Assembly: GCA_014380985.1 (NCBI GenBank) | Contig: JACMIU010000436.1 | Location: 1-10,314 of the forward strand | Origin: Armatimonadota bacterium | GTDB taxonomy: Bacteria; Armatimonadota; Armatimonadia; Armatimonadales; Armatimonadaceae | DNA: 10,314 bases | Direction: 5' to 3' | In this document: piece by piece, positions 1 through 6,069 of the stretch | Position numbering within the stretch: position 1 is the stretch's first letter | Layout of the letters: the number at the start of each line of letters is the position of its first letter | Notes under the pieces: model-generated | Told to the model about the DNA's origin: nothing | What the model saw: the letters and a program-made list of their open reading frames with translations, nothing else | Databases searched by the model: none | Position numbers and translations under genes: made by a program

Positions 1-1
1 A

Positions 2-283
2 GGGCGCGTGCTGAAGGCACTCGCTGACCCGAACCGCCGCCGCATCATGGAACTTTTGGCGCAGGCGGAAATCACTTGCGAGATCGGTATTAATTGTACG
101 CGCATTACCGAACAACTCACGGTGTCGCAACCGACGGTTTCCCATCACATGAAGGAACTCGCCGCTGCGAATTTGCTCACCATGACCCCGCACGGCACGG
201 CGTCGGTTTTGTCTCTGCGCCGCGATACGCTCGAAGCCGTGTTTGCCACGTTACGCGAACGCTTTCGCCTTCCCCCAAAGTAA
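2..283 (+). CDS. ArsR-type winged-helix repressor, 5' partial
   Basis: This is a small DNA-binding regulator of the ArsR/SmtB superfamily. The reading frame is open to the left edge (GRV before LKALADPNRRRIMELL). The family normally carries a few residues before this helix, so the true start is probably outside the window, although a GTG at position 8 is possible. Numbering from that GTG, residues 3-17 form the usual first helix with the DPxRRRI signature. Residues 31-57 form the helix-turn-helix, with the recognition helix at SQPTVSHHMKEL, and residues 58-72 form the beta wing. Two cysteines (24 and 30) precede the HTH, but the spacing is not that of the classical ELCVCDL metal site, so a metal inducer cannot be claimed. 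It ends 96 bp before a dehydrogenase on the same strand. Such pairs are common and usually mean that the repressor controls the downstream enzyme and itself. Family confidence is high; the effector is unknown. Confidence 0.85.
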   Translation, partial: GRVLKALADPNRRRIMELLAQAEITCEIGINCTRITEQLTVSQPTVSHHMKELAAANLLTMTPHGTASVLSLRRDTLEAVFATLRERFRLPPK

Positions 284-302
284 TCTGTCTCGAAGTGGAA
301 CT

Positions 303-330
303 TTGATTCATACATAGACTATCATATATA
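303..330 (+). promoter_or_regulatory. possible promoter ahead of the dehydrogenase
   Basis: The gap 284-379 is strikingly AT-rich compared with its neighbours. A TTGATT (303-308) lies 16 bp before TATATA (325-330), a fair match to a sigma-70 promoter. CATA (323-326) and TATG (336-339) form a short, weak inverted pair that an ArsR-type dimer could contact. The promoter is plausible but not strong, and the operator is only a guess. The ribosome-binding site AGAAGGA follows at 364-370. Confidence 0.3.
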
Positions 331-379
331 TCGATTATGGTGAATATAAGTCACCGGAACGATAGAAGGAAACGAAACG

Positions 380-1138
380 ATGAAACGTATGGATGACAAG
401 GTGATATTGGTAACGGGCGCGACTTCGGGAATCGGCGCGGCGACCGCGATTCTGCTGGCGCAAGAAGGCGCGAAAGTAGTTGTGTCGGGGCGGCGCGAGT
501 CCGAGGGGCAGGCAATCGTGAAGGTCATTACCGACGCGGGCGGCACGGCAACGTTTGTTCGGGCAGACGTGTCACAAGAAGCCGATGTGAAAAGTTTGGT
601 GGCGCAAACGGTGGCGACTTACGGGCGTTTGGATGGCGCGTTCAACAACGCAGGGGTGTCAGGCACGTTTGGCGCGACGGTCGAGTCGGACGAAGCGACG
701 TGGGAACACATTATCAGCATCAATTTGAAAGGGGTGTGGCTGTCGCTCAAGCACCAGTTACCGGCACTCATCGCGTCCGGCGGCGGTTCGGTGGTGATAA
801 ACAGCTCCGCGGTCGGGTCGGTCGGTGTGCCGAACACGGCGATTTATTCGGCAAGCAAGGGCGGGGTGGATGCAATGGCGAGGTCGGTTGCCGTCGAAGT
901 CGCCGCGCAAGGGGTGCGGGTCAACGTCGTGTCGCCGGGCCCGATCGCCACTGACATGGCGGAACGATTGTTCGGTTCCGAAGAAAACTTCACGGAATAT
1001 TTTGCGCCACAGGTTCCGCTCGGTCGCGTCGGCAGATCGGATGAGATCGCCGAAACCGTGTTGTTTTTACTCTCCCCCGCTTCGGGCTACATCACCGGTC
1101 AGGTACTTATAGCGGACGGGGGCTTCTCGGCGAAATAA
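380..1138 (+). CDS. SDR-family NAD(P)-dependent oxidoreductase
   Basis: A classical short-chain dehydrogenase/reductase of 252 residues, the usual family length. It is a cytosolic, normally tetrameric enzyme that oxidises an alcohol or reduces a carbonyl with a nicotinamide cofactor. Visible motifs are the TGATSGIG glycine-rich loop at 12-19, NNAG at 89-92, and the catalytic tetrad N115, S143, Y156 and K160 (in YSASK), followed by the SPGPIATDM segment at 185-193 and the C-terminal GQVLIADGG at 240-248. R38 and R39 at the end of the second strand suggest NADP(H) rather than NAD(H). The ATG at 380 follows AGAAGGA with 9 bp spacing; an internal ATG at 389 is less well placed. It follows the ArsR-type regulator and is closed by a strong terminator, so the two probably form one regulated unit. 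Such proteins are often auto-named glucose 1-dehydrogenase or 3-oxoacyl-ACP reductase, but the substrate cannot be read from the sequence. Confidence 0.93.
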   Translation: MKRMDDKVILVTGATSGIGAATAILLAQEGAKVVVSGRRESEGQAIVKVITDAGGTATFVRADVSQEADVKSLVAQTVATYGRLDGAFNNAGVSGTFGATVESDEATWEHIISINLKGVWLSLKHQLPALIASGGGSVVINSSAVGSVGVPNTAIYSASKGGVDAMARSVAVEVAAQGVRVNVVSPGPIATDMAERLFGSEENFTEYFAPQVPLGRVGRSDEIAETVLFLLSPASGYITGQVLIADGGFSAK

Positions 1139-1151
1139 ACACGTGAACATG

Positions 1152-1188
1152 GGCGCGAACGGTAACTGCTGTTCGCGCCTATTTTTTT
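1152..1188 (+). terminator. intrinsic terminator after the dehydrogenase
   Basis: A perfect 9 bp stem, GGCGCGAAC (1152-1160) with GTTCGCGCC (1171-1179), encloses a 10-base loop and is followed by TATTTTTTT. It is strong and lies 13 bp after the stop codon. Confidence 0.93.
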
Positions 1189-1325
1189 GTGAGCGTCATC
1201 CGAATGCGTTTAAAAGTGTTTTGTTTCAGGTACAGTACAGAAAGCGGGCAATACAACCGGCGTAATGCCGCCCGCATGACTCACAAAATGTATGCAGACA
1301 CCCTGCTGTTCGGAAGGAACAAACG

Positions 1326-2228
1326 ATGAAACGATTTTTAACCGCCGCTATTGTGGCAATGTTCGCCGTGACCGGATCCGCGTTCGCACAGGACGACTCG
1401 ATGAAGGACGGCAAAACAATGACCGACGACAAGCAGATGAACAAGCCTATGATGATGTCGTCTATGTCCGGCGAGGATATGATGAAGGCGCAATGGGCGT
1501 TCTTCAATGCCGATAAGCGCGAAGTCTCCCGCTTCAAGGCGAAGGGCTTCTCGGAACTGGAGTTCCGCGGCATCGCCAATATCGCCTACGAATCGGGAAC
1601 CTCGACCGACTACGTGGCTCGACAGGTCAAGGAAGTCGGACGACCGTTCAACTTCGTCGCGGCGCAACTCGGCGTTCCGACCGGCTACATCTACCGTGAA
1701 ATCCCCGGCTTCGGCGCGGCGAACATGAGCGAAATGATGGGCGGCATGAGCATGGACAAGCCGATGGACAAACCGGTGATGGATGACAAATCCACGATGA
1801 ACAAAGCGGCGGGAACTGTGGTTGATGTCGCCGTGGCGGATCCGAGCCTGACCACGCTGGTTGCCGCTATCAAAGCCGCCGGCTTGGTGGACACGCTGAA
1901 CGGATCGGGTCCCTTCACCATCTTCGCGCCGAGCAACGAGGCGTTCGCCAAACTGCCCGCCGGTGCGCTCGAAGACTTGCTGAAGCCGGAAAACAAAGAA
2001 AAATTGGTGAGCATCCTTACGTATCACGTGGTTCCAGGTAATATCATGGCGAAAGACGTGATGAGCATGGCGAATCCGTCCATGCCGACCACGGTGAACG
2101 GCAAGCAACTCACGGTGAAAACCACGGCTCCGGTGATGATCAACAACGCGGGCTTGGTGAAGGCGGATATTGCCGCGTCCAATGGCGTGATTCACATCAT
2201 TGACACCGTGCTGATGCCGGAAATGTAG
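1326..2228 (+). CDS. secreted fasciclin (FAS1) protein with methionine-rich linkers
   Basis: An exported protein of 300 residues. It has a signal peptide (MKRFLTAAIVAMFAVTGSAFA, basic start then hydrophobic core) with likely cleavage after A21. A methionine-rich stretch (about 26-53) leads into an unrecognised, probably helical block at 55-130 (from WAFFNADKREVSRF to GYIYREIPGFG). A second methionine-rich linker (134-158) contains a tandem MDKP. Residues 162-298 are a complete FAS1 domain: the H1-like TIFAPSNEAF at 198-207, the YH motif in LTYHVVPG at 231-238, and the closing GVIHIIDTVLMP at 287-298. FAS1 domains are extracellular adhesion or binding modules; bacterial members are often found in envelopes and biofilms. 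The start is well supported by GGAAGGA at 1312-1318, 7 bp before ATG. The next gene is a thiol peroxidase. The Met clusters could bind copper(I) or absorb oxidants, but that is inference. The FAS1 call is firm; the N-terminal block is unassigned. Confidence 0.92.
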   Translation: MKRFLTAAIVAMFAVTGSAFAQDDSMKDGKTMTDDKQMNKPMMMSSMSGEDMMKAQWAFFNADKREVSRFKAKGFSELEFRGIANIAYESGTSTDYVARQVKEVGRPFNFVAAQLGVPTGYIYREIPGFGAANMSEMMGGMSMDKPMDKPVMDDKSTMNKAAGTVVDVAVADPSLTTLVAAIKAAGLVDTLNGSGPFTIFAPSNEAFAKLPAGALEDLLKPENKEKLVSILTYHVVPGNIMAKDVMSMANPSMPTTVNGKQLTVKTTAPVMINNAGLVKADIAASNGVIHIIDTVLMPEM

Positions 2229-2236
2229 AGCCGTTC

Positions 2237-2258
2237 GGGCAAAACGAAGTTTTCGCCC
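2237..2258 (+). other. hairpin just after the FAS1 gene
   Basis: GGGC-AAAAC (2237-2245) pairs with GTTTT-GCCC (2249-2258) with one bulged C at 2254 and a GAA loop. There is no T run afterwards, so it is more likely a 3'-end stabiliser or part of a tandem structure with the next hairpin than a terminator on its own. Confidence 0.5.
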
Positions 2259-2273
2259 AGAATACGTACCCTA

Positions 2274-2311
2274 AGCGGGCGGGGCAATCGCCCCGCTCGC
2301 TTTTGCGTTTT
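2274..2311 (+). terminator. terminator or attenuator between FAS1 gene and tpx
   Basis: A 12 bp GC-rich stem pairs AGCGGGCGGGGC (2274-2285) with GCCCCGCTCGCT (2290-2301), with one G-U pair and an AATC loop. It is followed by T-rich sequence (TTTTGCGTTTT, 2301-2311). It ends only 4 bp before the tpx ribosome-binding site, leaving no room for a promoter behind it. Expression of tpx therefore needs read-through, or the hairpin works as an attenuator. Confidence 0.75.
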
Positions 2312-2326
2312 CACAAGGAAGTAAGA

Positions 2327-2869
2327 ATGATAATCGAAAATAAACAAGAGCGTACCGGCGTCGTTACTTTCAAGGGCAAACCGGTGACGCTTGCCGGGCG
2401 CGAACTGACCGTCGGGGACGCGGCTCCTGATGTGGCATTGGTCGCGGCGAATCTTTCCGATGTGTTGCCCCTTGCTTCTTCCGAAGGCACGGCGCGGCTT
2501 TTCGTGATCGTGCCGAGCGTGGATACGTCGGTTTGCTCGATGGAATCGAAGAAGTTCTCCGAGGCACTCAAAGCGTTCCCCGCCGATGCCCCGGTGACAA
2601 CATTTGTGGTATCGGTGGATTTGCCATTCGCGCAAAAGCGATGGTGCGGCGCGGAGGGCGTGGACAATCTGCGACTGCTTTCCGATTACCGGGGGTTACC
2701 GTGGGGCAATGCGTGGGGTTTGACAATCAAAGAGATGTCCCTGCTCGCCCGCGCCGTGTACGTCGTTGATAAAAGCGGGCGCGTGACGTACCGCGAAATC
2801 GTCGGCGAGGTCGCGCAGGAACCGGATTATGCGGCGGCAATCGCCGCGCTAAAAGCGGCAAGTGTTTAA
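2327..2869 (+). CDS. tpx: thiol peroxidase, atypical 2-Cys peroxiredoxin
   Basis: Tpx reduces hydrogen peroxide and alkyl hydroperoxides using electrons from thioredoxin. At 180 residues it is slightly longer than the usual ~165-170. The peroxidatic site PSVDTSVC is at 63-70, with the conserved T67 and the peroxidatic C70. The resolving cysteine is C107 in RWCGAEG, the characteristic Tpx position, and a conserved Arg follows at R142 in LLARAVYVVD. The N-terminal TFKGKPVTLAG at 14-24 is also typical of the family. There is no signal peptide, so it is cytoplasmic. The ATG at 2327 is chosen because AAGGAA lies at 2315-2320, about 6 bp upstream; a longer reading from a TTG at 2303 would begin inside the preceding terminator. 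The gene shares its strand with the FAS1 gene, 98 bp downstream, and converges with nfeD across 23 bp. Confidence 0.95.
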   Translation: MIIENKQERTGVVTFKGKPVTLAGRELTVGDAAPDVALVAANLSDVLPLASSEGTARLFVIVPSVDTSVCSMESKKFSEALKAFPADAPVTTFVVSVDLPFAQKRWCGAEGVDNLRLLSDYRGLPWGNAWGLTIKEMSLLARAVYVVDKSGRVTYREIVGEVAQEPDYAAAIAALKAASV

Positions 2870-2892
2870 CGCTGTGAGCGCAAGAAAGTATA

Positions 2893-3705
2893 TCACTGTT
2901 CAATCGCTATCAATGGCGCACCGGAAGTTATCGCGCCCTGCACCGGTTCCACGACGATCCGCCCGCCGTCCACGTGTGTCACCTGAACCGACGCGTTCGC
3001 TTCCAGAAAGTCACCTTCCGTGATCACGTTTAACCGGGTTCCATCGGACAGTTCTGCCATTCCCGACGGGCGAAGCGCGGTCAGCGTTGTGCCGGTTTGC
3101 CCCGGCAGGATCACCGCCGGCGCGGCGGTATCAAAACTTCCTATGTTCGCTTGGCGCATTTCCCGCGTTATCTGTTTCCATAAGGGAGATTTCGGCAGGT
3201 AGGCGAAGAACGCGACGATAGCAACGATTGTCAATGCGCCCGCGACCGGGAGTGCGAACACCGTGTTGTGGGTGCCGCCCAGCGCGGTGAACATTCCAAG
3301 TGACAGGGCGAGCAGTCCGCCGATTGCCGCGACTCCCCCGCCCGGAAACACGTGCGTTTCCAAAAGCAGTAGCCCAACGCCGACGAGCATCAGCACCACG
3401 CCGACCCATCCGCCCGTGCCTTCCGACACGTGCGCGGCGAACACTACCCCGACCGCAAGCACACCGAGCGTCCCCATCCACTCCCACGTTTTCGGCGTCA
3501 GCAAATCCACGAAGAGCAGGAAGCACCCGGCGAATAGCAGCAGAATCGTTATCCACGGGTTGATAACGCCGTGCGCGATGGTTTCCCAAAGCGCACCGAC
3601 GCCGGATGCGGGCGCGGCATTACCAGCCGCGCCCTGCGCCCGCGCCGTCGCAACACCCGCGAAATGTAGTGCCATTCCTGCGAAAAAGCGGATTGCTCGA
3701 AACAC
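2893..3705 (-). CDS. NfeD-family membrane protein
   Basis: NfeD proteins are integral membrane proteins with a C-terminal OB-fold domain; they usually work with stomatin/flotillin-like proteins in membrane organisation. This one has 270 residues, with a likely signal peptide (about 1-23, ending ATARA). Hydrophobic segments are at about 51-69, 77-92, 99-117, 124-142 and 151-170, including the family-typical LLLLETHVFPGGGVAAIGG run. The OB-fold spans 201-268 (GQTGTTLTALRPSGMAEL). The ClpP-like protease domain of long NfeD proteins is absent. The GTG start at 3705 follows AGGAAGGA and lies 3 bp after the stop of the anti-sigma gene, so it is probably translationally coupled. It is the last gene of the ECF sigma/anti-sigma/NfeD operon. 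No stomatin partner is visible in the window. In Bacillus subtilis, NfeD-type genes belong to the SigW envelope-stress regulon, which fits this linkage. Confidence 0.88.
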   Translation of the reverse strand: MFRAIRFFAGMALHFAGVATARAQGAAGNAAPASGVGALWETIAHGVINPWITILLLFAGCFLLFVDLLTPKTWEWMGTLGVLAVGVVFAAHVSEGTGGWVGVVLMLVGVGLLLLETHVFPGGGVAAIGGLLALSLGMFTALGGTHNTVFALPVAGALTIVAIVAFFAYLPKSPLWKQITREMRQANIGSFDTAAPAVILPGQTGTTLTALRPSGMAELSDGTRLNVITEGDFLEANASVQVTHVDGGRIVVEPVQGAITSGAPLIAIEQ

Positions 3706-3708
3706 GCG

Positions 3709-4170
3709 CTATCCTTCCTGCCCGGTCGCCGCGAACGGGTCGGTGGTCACGTATTTTTGCAAACGCCGTTCGGTGTTGAACGCCACCGCTTGCGTGTACC
3801 AGATAGCTCCCAGCGCGACATTGTTGAGTAGTCGCCCAACACGCAGTTTCAGACGTGCAAAAAAGCCAAGCCGGTTTTCCGCGACAACCTCCTGCACTTT
3901 CGGCGCGAGCTCGTGCCAAATATCCAAAACCGGTTCGCGGCGCACGACTTTGCCATGCAAAAAATCAAGCATGGTTTCGAGTGCCTTTGCTTCCCGCGCA
4001 CACGCCGGGCAAGACGCCACGTGCGCCGCGACTTCGTTTCGCCGTTTGTTGTCAAGGCTTCCCTCGACGTATTCGCTCAAAAGATCCTGTGCGTCCTGAC
4101 ACGGTGTCGCCTCCTGATTGTGGCGCGGTGACGTCAATTTTTGTGCGTCCAGCGCGACTTGTCGGTTCAT
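3709..4170 (-). CDS. zinc-finger anti-sigma factor (zf-HC2 type)
   Basis: The likely partner of the sigma factor encoded just upstream: it would hold that sigma inactive until a signal arrives. It has 153 residues. The zinc-binding anti-sigma signature is clear: C24 is followed after 25 residues by H50-X3-C54-X2-C57 (HVASCPAC), within a helical N-terminal domain (about 24-72). The C-terminal half carries only a weak hydrophobic stretch (about 114-131, VGRLLNN to QAVAF) that is short and polar for a membrane span. It may therefore be cytoplasmic or only membrane-associated, unlike typical single-pass members. The ATG overlaps the sigma stop as TAATG, a strong sign of coupled translation and balanced expression, and the stop lies 3 bp before nfeD. 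Soluble zinc anti-sigma factors such as RsrA respond to thiol oxidation; whether this one does is an inference. Confidence 0.88.
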   Translation of the reverse strand: MNRQVALDAQKLTSPRHNQEATPCQDAQDLLSEYVEGSLDNKRRNEVAAHVASCPACAREAKALETMLDFLHGKVVRREPVLDIWHELAPKVQEVVAENRLGFFARLKLRVGRLLNNVALGAIWYTQAVAFNTERRLQKYVTTDPFAATGQEG

Positions 4171-4892
4171 TATCCGATACCCCCTTCTATCAAGTCCAGA
4201 TACGGCTGGAACCGTTTTTTGAACGCGAGACGCGCCCGGTGTATTTTAGATTTCACATTCACTATCGAAAGTTCCGTGACTTGCGAGATTTCGTCATACG
4301 ACAATTGCTCAAAGTCGCGCAGGACCAGCAGCATCCGCGCTTCGGTCGGCATGGTGGACAAAACATCCTCCACCGCCCGTTGCAGTTCGCGCACCTCCAC
4401 CATCTTGCCTACATTGAAGCCCGTGTCAACCAGTTCGACGTTGGCGTTTTCGTCCTGCGATTCTTGAAGCGACTCTTCTTCTATAACGTTCTTGTGCCGG
4501 ATATAGTTCAAGCAAGTGTGCCGCGCAATGGTGTAGAGCCATGTCGAAACCTTGCTGTCGCCGCGAAATGTCGGCATCGCCCGCAGTGCTTTGAGGAACA
4601 CATCCTGCGTCAGGTCGTAGGCTTCTTCGCCGCGTACCATGCGCGTCACCATCGAAAAAATCGGCGTTTGATACTTCTTGAACAGCGTTTCAAACGCCTT
4701 CGGGTCGCCTGCGAGGTGCGCCCGCACGAGCAGAAAATCCGGGTCGGCAGGACGTCCGGTCGGCGCGAAGTCGGACGGCTTATCGTCTTTCGCGCCAAAA
4801 AGCGACCAACCCCGACGCGGCGACTCCGTAGGCGTAATCGCCCCGGAAAAGACCGTACCGGCATCTTGTTTTCCCGTCATGGCTACCGTCAT
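4170..4892 (-). CDS. ECF-type RNA polymerase sigma-70 factor
   Basis: An alternative sigma factor of 240 residues that would direct RNA polymerase to a small regulon, probably for an envelope or redox stress. An unstructured N-terminal extension (about 1-50) precedes sigma region 2 (about 66-136), which shows the family-typical AYDLTQDVFLKAL (91-103) and FRGDSKVSTWLYTIARHTCLNYIR. A variable acidic linker (about 138-162) follows, then region 4 (about 168-228) with LSYDEISQVTELSIVNVKSKIHRAR as its helix-turn-helix. Sigma region 3 is absent, as expected for the ECF group. The ATG at 4892 is taken as start, but no good Shine-Dalgarno precedes it or the in-frame ATG at 4880, so the exact start is uncertain. 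The gene leads the operon with its anti-sigma factor (overlapping TAATG) and nfeD, and diverges from the exported protein at 5079. I see no convincing ECF-type promoter for autoregulation. Confidence 0.93.
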   Translation of the reverse strand: MTVAMTGKQDAGTVFSGAITPTESPRRGWSLFGAKDDKPSDFAPTGRPADPDFLLVRAHLAGDPKAFETLFKKYQTPIFSMVTRMVRGEEAYDLTQDVFLKALRAMPTFRGDSKVSTWLYTIARHTCLNYIRHKNVIEEESLQESQDENANVELVDTGFNVGKMVEVRELQRAVEDVLSTMPTEARMLLVLRDFEQLSYDEISQVTELSIVNVKSKIHRARLAFKKRFQPYLDLIEGGIG

Positions 4893-4958
4893 CGTTTTGG
4901 TTCTTTTGCGCCTACGCCGCGTGCGAAACCGGCACGGGCTTGTCCTTCTTGTTTACTG

Positions 4959-5032
4959 TGACACGCCGGTAGCCCCATCGGTTGCGCCCGCGAGAAGAAA
5001 AGTTTTCCGTTTGACACCGTAGCCCCGGTTGC
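4959..5032. repeat. imperfect direct repeat in the divergent promoter region
   Basis: Three blocks recur in the same order. Copy 1 (4959-4985) has TGACAC, GTAGCCCC and GGTTGC with 4 and 3 bases between them. Copy 2 (5012-5032) has the same blocks with 1 and 0 bases between. All 20 block positions are identical. Copy 2 overlaps the -35 element and fills most of the promoter spacer at 5017-5033. It could be a regulator site or a diverged promoter duplication. Confidence 0.6.
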
Positions 5033-5039
5033 CTATACT
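5011..5039 (+). promoter_or_regulatory. near-consensus sigma-70 promoter
   Basis: TTGACA (5011-5016) is a perfect -35 element and TATACT (5034-5039) a one-mismatch -10 element, with the optimal 17 bp spacer. Transcription would begin near 5046, giving a short leader of about 33 nt with AAGGAG at 5061-5066 before the GTG at 5079. It should drive high constitutive expression unless a regulator binds the overlapping repeat. Confidence 0.85.
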
Positions 5040-5078
5040 GTAGTCGGCAACCAAGCCCAAAAGGAGAATCGTTTATCT

Positions 5079-5759
5079 GTGCTTTACCTACCCGTTTGCC
5101 TGTCGCTCGCGCTTGTCGCCGGGCTGTCCGCACCCATTTCCGCCCGCGACGATAAACCGCTCGCCACCAACGTTGTTATTTATCCGAACGAAGGGCTTGC
5201 CGTCGCCGATAAAACCGATTCCTACATTCCGGCGCAAACTCGCGTCGCCGTGCTACCGGCGGTAGACCGCACCGGCGAACGCGCCGAGAACCGCCGACAG
5301 GCGCAGGCGAAAGCCGTGTACGAGAACATGATCGAGCAGTTCACGAAAAGCGGCTTCGTGGTTGTGCCGCAAGCCGAAGTAAACGCGGCAATTTCCGAGG
5401 CAGGAATGGATTTGAACGACGAGGAAGCGTACCGCCGCGACAATTTTATCGCCGTAGCGGGCGCGGTGAACGCGGATTTGGTGATTTTCGCCGCCGTGAC
5501 TGACGCCAGTCAAGGCACTAAGTCAGGCGTATTCAACGCGGGCGAAAAAGAAGGCAAGGCTCGCGTGAAGTTTTGGCTTCTGGACGCGAAGAAGAAAAAG
5601 GCTATCTACAGCGCGGTGATTAAAGAAGGCAAGGCGGGCGGCGCGAGCAAACTGTTCGCCACGAACGAGGGGAGCAACCGGCAAATCAACGCGGCGGGCA
5701 ACGCGGTCAAGGAACTGCTGGAACCGTTTTTGAAGCCGTATGCTCCCGCGAAAAAATAG
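5079..5759 (+). CDS. exported CsgG/LpoB-like protein of unknown function
   Basis: A protein of 226 residues with a hydrophobic N-terminus (about 1-22, LPVCLSLALVAGLSAPISA) resembling a signal peptide, although it lacks the usual basic start. The single early Cys (7) is not in a lipobox, so it is probably not a lipoprotein. The body follows the pattern of the CsgG/LpoB/TolB-N-like fold: a strand RVAVLPAVDRTGE (55-67), a helix (about 72-90), SGFVVVPQAEVNAAISEAGMD (91-111), then ADLVIFAAVTDASQG (132-146) and a later strand ARVKFWLLDAKKKKAIYSAV (161-180). Such domains occur in outer-membrane secretion and peptidoglycan-synthase activators, but this member cannot be assigned a role. The GTG is used because no other start lies in frame nearby; AAGGAG sits 12 bp upstream, rather far. 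It has its own strong promoter and terminator, hence is monocistronic. Confidence 0.8.
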   Translation: MLYLPVCLSLALVAGLSAPISARDDKPLATNVVIYPNEGLAVADKTDSYIPAQTRVAVLPAVDRTGERAENRRQAQAKAVYENMIEQFTKSGFVVVPQAEVNAAISEAGMDLNDEEAYRRDNFIAVAGAVNADLVIFAAVTDASQGTKSGVFNAGEKEGKARVKFWLLDAKKKKAIYSAVIKEGKAGGASKLFATNEGSNRQINAAGNAVKELLEPFLKPYAPAKK

Positions 5760-5781
5760 CGTGTAACAACTATCGGCAAGG

Positions 5782-5818
5782 CGCGGCGAACCATTACCCG
5801 GTTCGCCGCGTTTTTTTT
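5782..5818 (+). terminator. strong intrinsic terminator
   Basis: An 11 bp perfect stem, CGCGGCGAACC (5782-5792) with GGTTCGCCGCG (5800-5810), a 7-base loop and eight consecutive T (5811-5818). It ends the exported-protein transcript. Confidence 0.97.
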
Positions 5819-5844
5819 CGTGATACCGTTCCTCCGTCGTGCGT

Positions 5845-6069
5845 TTATTCGTGTCGGCGTCGACGGGCGATAGTGACCGTGCCGCCAAGTAGTACCGGTG
5901 CGAGAAGTGCGAACGTCCCAGACTTAGACACAGCGACCGCGTTCTGAGTTAGCGAAACCGTGACCGGCGTCGTGTCGAACGAATAGCCGTCGCCGCCCGT
6001 GCCGGCAATGAAGTCCATCGTGTCGCCCGCCACAAGGCTTACCGTGTCGTTAAAAGTGGGGCAGGTTTA
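5845..6069 (-). pseudogene. 3' remnant of a PEP-CTERM-type exported protein
   Basis: The frame is open from just after a TAA at 6069-6067 to a TAA at 5847-5845, giving about 74 codons. It starts mid-domain (TCPTFNDTVSLVAGDT, then MDFIAGTGGDGYSFDTT), a phrase I recognise from the C-terminal beta domains of PEP-CTERM proteins. It ends with a sorting-tail layout: SKSGTF, a hydrophobic helix (ALLAPVLLGGTVTIA) and the basic RRRRHE. In intact proteins this tail is handled by the exosortase/PEP-CTERM export system; the usual PEP triplet is not preserved here. No signal peptide, start codon with ribosome-binding site or upstream domain is present; the only early start is a GTG at 6033. The fragment abuts, and overlaps by about 20 bp, the broken 3' end of the regulator on the same strand. 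A residual short protein cannot be excluded. Confidence 0.6.

Noticed and set aside
1230..1238. A short palindrome-like GTACAGTAC upstream of the FAS1 gene
   Set aside because: It has 4 bp arms, occurs once, and no promoter elements line up well with it; chance is enough to explain it.
1338..2195. A 285-codon open frame on the minus strand with a His/Arg-rich product
   Set aside because: It lies entirely antisense to the FAS1 gene, has low-complexity HRRH-type composition and no ribosome-binding site; it is a shadow of the codon bias on the other strand.
2303..2326. An earlier TTG start for tpx
   Set aside because: It falls in the T-rich tail of the terminator, has no ribosome-binding site, and adds residues absent from the Tpx family; ATG 2327 has a good site.
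2870..2880. A small hairpin (CGCT-GTG-AGCG) between tpx and nfeD
   Set aside because: The stem is only 4 bp with no T run on either side, too weak to call a terminator.
3263..4099. A 278-codon open frame on the plus strand
   Set aside because: It is antisense to nfeD and the anti-sigma gene, with Ser/Pro/Thr-rich composition and no motifs.
3855..4961. A 368-codon open frame on the plus strand
   Set aside because: It is antisense to the anti-sigma and sigma genes, which have clear domains. Its product is Arg/Pro-rich with no recognisable motif.
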